Shown here: positions 56,291 to 64,000 of the stretch, piece by piece
How the letters are laid out: every line of letters begins with the position of its first letter
Numbering within the stretch: position 1 is the first letter of the stretch
Source of the DNA: Cylindrobasidium torrendii FP15055 ss-10
Lineage: Eukaryota; Basidiomycota; Agaricomycetes; Agaricales; Physalacriaceae
Reading direction: 5' to 3'
NCBI GenBank assembly: GCA_000934385.1
Contig: KN880490.1
Location: 62,001 to 126,000 of the forward strand
DNA: 64,000 nt
Program-made: the position numbers and the translations under genes
Notes under the pieces: generated by a model
Told to the model about the DNA's origin: nothing
Databases searched by the model: none
The model's input: the letters and a program-made list of their open reading frames with translations, nothing else

Positions 56291-56746
56291 TCAACTTTAG
56301 CTACTGATAGAAAGCTGTATCCGTAAACACTTCTCTGTAGCTATGACCATTATGAGTGCCTTGTAATTAAAAGTCGAGATATCTTGAGCGCCACATGAAA
56401 TCGACAACGAAACACTGCCTAATTCGTGCGTGCCTGCGAACAACAATGGCCCGTCGCCGAGTATGCGTCATGCAGCAGCCTTGCTGTATCCAAGGCGGAG
56501 TTCTAAATTCCAGTTGATCGGAATCCTGTATTCAACGTTCAGCTGCTTTCAGCGGTGGCACTCATCCTGCTCTCTCCACCATCCACAACGTGGTGCTCTC
56601 AGCCCGCTGTTTACAATCTCTATTGTTCCTTTGTAATTCCCATATGATGGATCGCAGACGAGGTATCCAAGCTCGTCCCGCCGCGAGTGAAGGTAGGGTA
56701 TATACTCCGCCCACTCTAGTCGGTTGATTTGACATCCCGGTTAGAG
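56291..56746. other. Intergenic region, no gene recognised
   Basis: About 0.46 kb between translin and SGF29; contains the translin 3' UTR and presumably the SGF29 promoter. Confidence 0.45.
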
Positions 56747-57918
56747 ATGCAAATGTGGAGTCAGGCGCGCGCACAACTCATCGCATTCACGAAAGCCTAC
56801 ATGAATCCTGCCACTCCAGAAACGCTAGGCCGCGTGAACCGCCTCATCGCGGCATGGCCTACTGACGACACTGTGCCGTCTGAAGGTCTGGATGATATAA
56901 AGCAGACACAGAATCGCCTCCGTTTAGGGCTTCACGAGATCGAGAACAATTCCGAAAAGGGAGTAAAGTAGGTGTAGAGCGGACTCTTCATTCTTTCTTC
57001 TCTAAAACCAAACCCCCATTCTCAGGATGATTGACACCCTGCTGGAGAAACTCGATATCCTGATAGCGTTACGGACAGCCTCCGAGACACCTCCTGCCGG
57101 TAATGCTATCTATCTCTCTTCTTTGTTCCTGCAGGCCTTGACGGCGATATCTAAGTATTGGACAAACGCAATAAACGACCACATGCCGCGTCGCCGCCAC
57201 AGCCTTTGCCACCTCCAGGACCTGCTCGAGGGCCTTCAATCACTCTACCGCCTCGGAATACTGCAGGAACACCACTCAACAATCCAACCATTCGTGTCGC
57301 TGGCCGAAAAGACCACATACAACGCCAACTACCACTTCAGAAAGATCGCAAAGTTGCATTTCATCCACCGCCCAAAGCTGTGAAGGATGAAGGCGAAAGC
57401 AGTGATTGGATTCTTGCCTCCATCGTGCGCTGTGTCAATCAAGAGAAAAACAAGTACGGCGTGGTCGGCCATCAGTTCTCTGCGAGACTCGCTGACTCTG
57501 CATTCTAGATACGAGGTTCGAGATGCTGATGAGGAGTCCCCAACACCGGCCGAGTAAGTCGTTATTTTCACAGGCGACTCAAGTCTCATGGGCGCGCAGG
57601 TATATAACGACGCTCAAGTCCATGATACCATTGCCTGATCCCGCCGCGTTTCCGGGGTCTCCATCGAGCTTAGACGCGTATCCCCAACATCGAGAAGGGG
57701 CAACAGTCCTGGCGTTGTATCCAGATACCAGCTGCTTCTATCGTGCCAAAGTCCTGGCTGGTCCAACACATAATGTACGCTGAATATGAGCGAACCAGGG
57801 TGTTGCTAACCGCTTTCAGGATGGCCATTTTGTGACTTACACCCTAATCTTCGAAGACGATGGGGCGCAACAGCAAGTCTGTCCTGCGCATTTTGTAGTC
57901 GAGGCACCCAAGGAATAG
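56747..57918 (+). CDS. SGF29: SAGA-associated factor 29 (SGF29, tandem Tudor)
   Basis: Reader of H3K4 di/trimethylation in the SAGA histone acetyltransferase module. The N-terminal helical part MQMWSQARAQLIAFTKAYMNP continues through TQNRLRLGLHEIEN and MIDTLLEKLDILIALRTASE. After a proline-rich linker (PPQPLPPPGPARGP) comes SSDWILASIVRCVNQEKNKYEVRDADEES, the first Tudor repeat, then YITTLKSMIPLP and REGATVLALYPDTSCFYRAKVLAGP ... YTLIFEDDG, the second, with the aromatic residues (Y, F, Y) used for methyl-lysine binding. It ends FVVEAPKE. One join needs the acceptor at about 57150 (taag) because the nearer cag acceptor would run into an in-frame stop. About 300 residues. Confidence 0.9.
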
Positions 57919-58030
57919 ACATTCGCCCGAATTCGGACGGTATATATTCAATATGCTCGTAGTTAAAGACAGATAGCGTGTATCTAAGTAGGGATCTACA
58001 CTGTAGAGCAAGGAGCTTAGCTTCCTCTAT

Positions 58031-59107
58031 TTATGCTAGTTTCGCCGCGAGCATCATTTGCTCGAAATCAGACAGAGAAACAGACTTGTCCGCGGAAGTA
58101 GAGAAAGCCTCAAGCATCTCTACGATCTATAATGTAAGTATGTGGTGAGCATAGAACCTGCGATGCGTTGTAGGGTTTACACTCACGTCCTCAGCCTTGA
58201 TTTTCTCTTTGAGTAGTTTTGCTACTCGTTGGATATCACTAATCATGATCTTCTTGTCAGGCAGTTCCTCCGAGCTTGCATCCGGGAAGAAGTTAGCAAA
58301 ATCCTGAAGGGCGGTTTCCTTCTGTCTCTTGTTCAACCGCCTTGCTCCCCCGGCGTTGCTTTCGACTTCCATGTCCTCGTCCTCGTCCTCGTGTCCATCG
58401 GATGATTCCATTGCTGCAGATTGACGAGTAGTACGTCGCCGCCGTTGACGGGAGAACGACTCGTCGACATAGTCTTCGTCTGACGCATGCTCCTCATCAT
58501 AGCCATCTGAACCATCATCCTCTTTACCTTGAATATTTTTGCGACTCTTCGGAGACTCTTCTTCTGAGCTATCTGCATACTCTCTATCGTGTGGCTCCAA
58601 CAGAATACCACACACCGCCCTCCAATCATCCAGGCCCACCGCCTTTTGCTCCATCTCGTCCGACTCGACAGGCTGGTCATCATCCCACCCAGATGCGGCC
58701 TGCTCGAACACCGAAAGGGCTTGGGCATCATCTGGAGGGAGGTCGAGTAACTTGAGACCTTGCGGTATTCGGTCGAGAGGCACTCTAGGAAGCTGAGAGC
58801 TATCCAATTCGACATCGTCTGGTGCATTGGCAGAGTCGTCGACTATGAAACCACCACCACCAACAGGCGGATCTTCTGCAATGAAATCGCCTCCACCAAG
58901 GCTTGGTTTGTCTTCGATGATAAATCCTCCTCCACCGAATGGTTGTTGTTCTGTGAAGCTAGCATCGCGCCCGCTATTCGTAGGGCCGTCGTCGATTTTG
59001 CGTCTTTTGTGGGCATGCCCAGGCAGAGATTCACATAACTTCAGATAAGCTTTGTCAATTCGGCGTTGTGTATGCACGGATAAGTTGAAGAATGTAGCCG
59101 AAGCCAT
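58031..59107 (-). CDS. Acidic protein with glycine repeats and a C-terminal helical domain, unknown function
   Basis: I do not recognise a named family. MASATFFNLSVHTQRRIDKAYLKLCESLPG opens the protein, then KRRKID (possible nuclear signal). Three near-tandem repeats of pattern GGG-x-FI-(I/A/V)-(E/D)-(D) follow at about residues 45-80. A long acidic part with Ser-Glu-Glu and basic RQRRRRTTR patches makes up the centre. The most conserved-looking part is C-terminal: LNKRQKETALQDFANFF, MISDIQRVAKLLKEKIKAED, and, after an intron, IVEMLEAFSTSADKSVSLSDFEQMMLAAKLA, a helix-loop-helix layout with one weak EF-hand-like loop (STSADKSVSLSDFE). About 340 residues. An in-frame extension to 59191 is possible. 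Nuclear, acidic and possibly chromatin-linked are inferences from composition only. Confidence 0.75.
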
Positions 59108-59380
59108 GATGGTGGCAAGAGTCAAGGGTGACACGGTCCGCAAGTCAGATGCTCGCGCCGTTCGGCCGGCATCCGCATTGAGATCGCACACTCCTGCTCA
59201 CCCATCCCGAGTGCGACTTTCGAAAAGCGCAGAAATTAAGCCGCAATCCAGGCGGTGCTTATTTACAACAGGTATGATAATACATCAGTAGTACATGGTC
59301 GCAACAGCGTCAATGCCGTTCATGATGTAGTTCCAGCTCAACCTGTCGTCGCGTCCAGCGCGTTTGTGCATCAACCCTGC

Positions 59381-61360
59381 TCACACTGTCGCATACTTCG
59401 ACCGGCTGCGAAGAGAGTGTCCAGTCTTGTACAGACACTGCCGCATAGTTAGCCTTCAGATGTCCATCCTGTAAAGAGAATACTACGCACGAAGAAGACG
59501 ATCCACAAGAGGACAGAAATGGCTGCGAGAATCGCCGACCCCTTCGCGAGCCCAAGACCGTCGAAATACGCGCGCCCGAACAGTGGGAAGATACCCGCTA
59601 TAATCGAGCGAGCCAAATCATTGCTTGTGAGAACAGCGTGCGGATATTGAGGGTATGCAAAGACGACGTAGGTGAGGATGCTCATGAAGTTTAGATAGAT
59701 GCCCGGAAGATAGAGCGCAGCGCCAATGGTGGGTACGATCCAGTGGACGTCCTCTCTCGCAGAGAAACCAAAGATGAGGACAGAGATAGGGATGAATGCG
59801 CTGGCCATAAGTCCGATCTCGAGGCGGACCTCTGCATGTAAGGGTGTGCCAGCAGCTTCAGCGCGCACCGTGCGTGGCTCGATGTGGCATTTCAAGTAGA
59901 AGCAGTAGACAGTATACTGTATTTGGGATCAGCAGATGATGTGGTTATGTTGGAATGTGCGGACCGTTATAATGGCAGTGACAATGGAACCAGTAAATGG
60001 AAGGTTTGTAACGCCAAGGTTGAAGCCATAAATGTCTGTGAAGACAAGGGGGAAGGATTCGAACCAGAGATAAAGAACCCCATCTACGGCTACATTAGCT
60101 CTCATTGTTCCGAAAGCGGGTGATGCAAACGCACAGACAAAACCAATGTAGACACTGGAGAACAGCAGCGCGGGTTCCATGGCCAAAATCAACGGAAGTG
60201 CCAGCGCTTCCTTGAACACCTTGAAAAGGGTCTGGTCCGCAGTATCCTTCTCCGTCTGAGTACAAAGTTGTGTGTTCCCAGTAAGCTTCCTCAGACGCTT
60301 GGCCCGCTTGAGGAGAATGGTTGGACCATAGGTCTCCGGAAGGAACAACGACAAGAACATAAGGGTGAATCCCGAGATCCACAACAACTCGTACAGTGTC
60401 CACCTCCATCCTTCAGCCTGCGCTGCAAACCCACCAACGACAGGGCCAGTCATAGGTCCAGCAAAGGCGCTGATGGACCAGATACCGATAACATACGGCA
60501 CTTGCCTGCCCGGAAAGATGTCTCCCATCGACGCACCGCCGACAGCAAGGGCAGGACTCCCAAAGAATCCCGTCAGGAAGCGGAAAGCCATGATAGTCTT
60601 GACATCCTTGGTAGTGAAGACCGGGATTTGGCACAGAATGAAAAGGATGAAAGTCGGGATGTAGACCGCGTTGCGTCCATACTCTGCCACCTCCTGCAGC
60701 GGGGTGAGGAACATGGGGCCAATACCGTATCCTGGAAGAAAACATCAGTGATGTGGCAATCAATCGGAATCGTTCAGGACCTATCGCATAGAGGGTGAGG
60801 CCTAGGGTGGCGTAAGTAACAGACACGCCAAATTCCTCCACCACGCCCGGAATGGCTGGGGTGTAAATGGCGGAGCCAATGTACATGGTGAATGTCATCA
60901 GACAAATCGAAAATGCAACAAAGGCGCGCTTCTTTGTTGACCAGTTTCTATGTAGTACGGTTAGCTTTGATGCAACTCAGACGCGCCACTTCAAATCGAC
61001 GCTCAAAACACGAACGTACTGAGGGTTATCCTGGTCATCGTCGCCCATCCAGCCAATAAGGTTTGTGTCATCATATGTAGAGGCTTGCACATCGGGTCCG
61101 GCGATATCCTTCGCCTTTTCCAAGTCGACTACAACGAGAGTATCCTCACGAGTGAGCTCTGCGCCGAATTTCGTCTCATCCCCGGCCAATGTTGCTTGAG
61201 AAGCAAAGAAAGAAGTCTTGTTATTGAAAGCGGTGATGCTGTATGGATTTGTGCCAGCGATGTATCCCGGGCGCTGGTCAGCGTAAGGCAGAAACTTCCC
61301 ACCCGAAAGATGATTGATTATTTGGCCTAAAGCCGAATCCCGAATAATGTCGGCGACCAT
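59381..61360 (-). CDS. MFS exporter, DHA1 (polyamine/drug:H+ antiporter) type
   Basis: Twelve-helix proton antiporter of the plasma membrane. ATG at 61360 gives a hydrophilic N-terminus of about 110 residues (MVADIIRDSALGQIINHL...), then NWSTKKRAFVAFSICLMTFTMYIGSAIYTPAIPGVVEEFGVS, typical of DHA1 drug transporters. Later GIGPMFLTPLQEVAEYGRNAVYIPTF, FLTGFFGSPALAVGGASMGDIFP, GPVVGGFAAQAEGWRW, and C-terminal helices through LGLAKGSAILAAISVLLWIVFF. The last intron (from about 59490) must use a late acceptor to reach CLYKTGHSLRSRSKYATV, which has the family's usual basic tail. About 590 residues. The substrate cannot be inferred; relatives export polyamines, cycloheximide or caffeine. Confidence 0.87.
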
Positions 61361-63213
61361 TGTGCGCCAGAGAAAGAAAACAAGAAAAAAAGAGGGTAGA
61401 GACTGTGATGGTGGTAGAGGGAAAGAAAGAACTGGTACTTGGGGCAAAGTTCAGTCGATACACATGCTGCGTGGGCCGCCGCAGCCGTCGTCGTCAAGTA
61501 AGGCTGGCGTGGAGCTTGCCCTGACCAATTTTGACTTCCATGCTTTGTACGATGACGCCGAAACGGCCATTGCGTGGTGGGTTAATCCGATAGGCGTAGC
61601 GCTGCTCCGAGCTCACGCACTTATACCAAAAAATGAGACTATCACAGTTGCAACAATGGCTCTTCAGTACTCCAGTCGTTGACTAACTTCAAGGCCGACG
61701 CATCGAGGCTTCCGACAAATCTGCAAGGCCTTTGAGACGTCGACATCGATACAGAGATAACGCCAATGCATGACGTTGCATGTGAAGTTTATGGCAATGA
61801 GTCGTTTGTACTTCTTCCATATCTCTTGGACAGCAGGGCTACAGAGAATGATTTTCAGTTTGCGAGAATCTGACAGTATGAACATTTGAGCATGAACTAT
61901 GTGCGGTCTTCGAACATAGTGCTCACTTACCTTACCACTTCATCCAGCTTCCGGGGGCCTTCGGTTGAGCGATCTCCAAAAGGTCCGCGACCATGCTACC
62001 CTCGCCCGTTTTGCAGGATGATAAGCTCCCTCTTCGGATATTACTGGATGCTCTTGAACCGAATATCTTCGAATCCAAAGCTCATGAGCGTATTATGCTG
62101 GATCAGAAGTTATGCATCCAATTGAGCGCTAGTACTAGCCCAGACGTATAGAGTGCCTATTGAAGATCAGGCTTTGCGGCATACATGGGAAGCGACTTAG
62201 CGAACATAGTGTACCGAGGGCAATTTCAAGAATAATGGAATACCATAGGCGAGCTCGAGGCCTCTTGAGTTCAAAGCAAGACTGTATTGCCGACCAGTAG
62301 CCTGTCAGAAGTTTGGGCCAATGAATATTGAGGGGAAAACGGTACAGTTTAATGTAGTAGGTCGGGGGCGTGGCTCAACGCAAGATTCGGCGCGAGGTTC
62401 AGTGTAATCGTAGCGGGTAGTTGACGTTGACCACTTTTCCTGGGGTTGAGCAGAGTCTCGTTCCACAAACTTGGGTTACGACCGGGGAGATGCACGTCGA
62501 TGGATTGAACGCAGCTGAGTCGAAATGTCTTTGAACGTAGTTCGGGAAGAGGTGCGACTTGACCGCTTTGGCGAGACGCTGGGCTCGGCTGTCAGGATAG
62601 AGCCCAGGATCGGCGATAATGCTTGAACGCAGGATTCAAGAGCTTCATAACGTTGGCCTCTTGGATGGGAAGTCCATTGGTTAAGAGACACAGGCAGCCG
62701 GGCTTGCATCAAGTTATTCTGGCAGAAAATGGAAGCTAGAATTTCCGCATAGTGGGCGACTACAGCAAACTGGAAAACTGGATGAAGGCGGGGGACGAAG
62801 AGTCGAAGACCACATAACCGCACTCCGGCCCGAAATCCGACTATCAATTAGACCAGGGTTGCCGGCCTTCTGCGCGTATCGTTCATAAGGTGGGCGTTAG
62901 GTTTGCTCAGCCAAATCGAAAGACGCTGACCGCTCCCCGAGTATAGGCGAGCTGGGGTTGATTTACGTCGACGCCACGATTCCCAGAGGACTCGGTCAAC
63001 TCGCTCGGTCGTTTACGACGAATTTCCCAGGAAACTATCCGTGCCCATGGAGCCCCGCACCGAATATGTTTTCGGCCGTATCATGCGCCAAGTTGAAGAT
63101 ACCTCCTGATCCCTCTCGGCTTTGCCCTTATCTACAACAGATGGACGCAGGCTGGGTCCGATCCTGCAGCAAGCGCCGCGCGGAGAAGCATAGCAGATAA
63201 GGATAGACGGCAA
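61361..63213. other. 1.9 kb without a recognisable gene
   Basis: Lies between divergent transporter genes. Only short frames (60-125 codons) with no family resemblance, on both strands, some overlapping. No terminal inverted repeats or transposase motif recognised. Probably regulatory sequence or decayed DNA. Confidence 0.4.
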
Positions 63214-63220
63214 TATATAA
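63214..63220 (+). promoter_or_regulatory. TATA box of the terminal MFS gene
   Basis: TATATAA followed by GG, 82 nt before the ATG at 63296. Confidence 0.45.
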
Positions 63221-63295
63221 GGAATACAATGCACCCTCGGCGGCGGCTTTTCTTGCCTCTGCTTTCTCTTCGTCTTACGCCGCGTTGTGTACACG

Positions 63296-64000
63296 ATGTC
63301 CCAAAGCCATGACATCGACAGCAAGGGTGGGGATGTGGTCTCCGACATAGAGTCGGCCAAGGGCGACATTTCAGTTTCCCAGGCCCCAGTGGTTAGTAAC
63401 ACCACTCATCTTCCGACTTTCGAAGACGAGCAGAGGGTCGTACGCAAATTCGACCTGTGCATTCTCCCGGTTCTAGCCTTCATGTATCTCTGCAACAGTC
63501 TCGACAAAGGGAATCTGGGGAACGCAAAGACTGACACTATGGAGGCCGACCTTCACTTTGCACCCCACGACTACAACACCATGCTCTCGGTGTTCTACGC
63601 GCCCTACGTGCTTTTTGCGCCTCCCGTAGCATTTGTTGGCAAGAAATATGGGCCGGGCCGTGTACTTCCAATTTTGATGTTCACTTTCGGCGCCATGACC
63701 CTTCTGGCTGCCTCAGTCAAGAACTTTGGAGGGATGATGGCCGTGCGATGGTTCCTTGGTGCGATAAAATAGCCAACTCTACGTCCCATGGCCAACTAAC
63801 CATACGTTTCCAGGTATGGCTGAATCAGGGTTCTTTCCCCTGGTCATATACTACCTTACGACATTCTACCGCCGAGGAGAGCTGGCCCGCCGCCTTGCAC
63901 TATTCTATGCCGCCTCCAACATCGCAAACGCTTTTTCTGGCCTGTTGGCTTTCGGGGTTTTCCGTTCGTGCACCAGCAATAATATTTCGTCCATGCTGAC
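63296..64000 (+). CDS. MFS permease, anion:cation symporter type (partial, runs off window)
   Basis: 5' part of an allantoate/nicotinate-permease-like (Dal5/Tna1, ACS family) transporter. MSQSHDIDSKGGDVVSDIESAKGD is a hydrophilic start; EDEQRVVRKFDLCILPVLAFMYLCNSLDKGNLGNAKT is the family signature of helix 1 (R-K-x-D...P...Y...DR/DK-x-N-(I/L)GNA). Helices 2-4 follow (YNTMLSVFYAPYVLFAPPVAFVGKKYGPGRVLP, GAMTLLAASVKNFGGMMAVRWFLG). An intron at about 63759-63812 joins FLG to MAESGFFPLVIYYLTTFYRRGELARR, again canonical. A further intron probably begins in the last 50 bases. Substrate unknown: small organic anions or vitamins are usual in this family. Confidence 0.88.

Noticed and set aside
60050..60070. 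ggttcgaatcc on the minus strand, matching a tRNA B-box
   Set aside because: It lies inside the MFS coding exon (WFESFP) and no A-box or cloverleaf surrounds it.

Overview
The window looks like nuclear DNA of a filamentous basidiomycete, most likely an Agaricomycete. The genes are split by many short GT-AG introns of about 45-60 nt, coding exons favour C/G at third positions, and both strands are densely used. Beta and alpha fatty acid synthase halves are joined in one gene, a single-chain arrangement known from basidiomycetes. I recognise 25 protein genes and no rRNA, tRNA, CRISPR array or intact transposon. Exon joins were made by eye, so splice sites and a few start codons are provisional.

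Layout. 0.5-8.6 kb: PEX11-like peroxisomal protein (-), serine carboxypeptidase S10 (+), F-actin capping protein beta (-), secreted bicupin oxalate decarboxylase (-). 8.7-10.7 kb: no recognisable gene. 10.7-13.4 kb: an atypical G-alpha subunit (-) head-to-head with a PPIL3-type cyclophilin (+). 14.4-19.1 kb: VTC4-like polyphosphate polymerase (-) head-to-head with the Rag GTPase Gtr2 (+). 19.9-32.6 kb: the fused fatty acid synthase (+). 33-42.7 kb: cyclin C (-), V-ATPase subunit d (+), a single-pass surface glycoprotein (+), an NCBP3-like cap-binding protein (+), a Sec14-type lipid transfer protein (-) and a zinc-knuckle protein (-). 43.3-46.5 kb: a tandem pair of mannitol-1-phosphate 5-dehydrogenases (+). 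46.7-48.5 kb: an EFM5-like lysine methyltransferase (-) and an RRG7-like nuclease-fold protein (-). 48.8-57.9 kb: Sen1 helicase (-) head-to-head with translin (+), then SGF29 (+). 58-64 kb: an acidic protein with glycine-rich repeats (-), a DHA1-type MFS exporter (-), a gene-poor stretch, and the 5' part of an anion:cation-symporter MFS permease (+) cut by the window edge.

Functionally this is mostly conserved housekeeping: lipid synthesis and transfer, vacuole and phosphate (VTC4, Gtr2, V-ATPase d), transcription and RNA (cyclin C, SGF29, Sen1, NCBP3, zinc knuckle), plus fungal carbon chemistry (mannitol, oxalate). It is not a secondary-metabolite cluster and I see no coherent new multi-gene system. 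The most unusual items are the G-alpha lacking the catalytic glutamine, the mannitol paralogs with non-matching intron positions, the intron inside the ketoacyl synthase cysteine codon, the repeat-bearing protein at 58 kb and the two-module surface protein at 37 kb.
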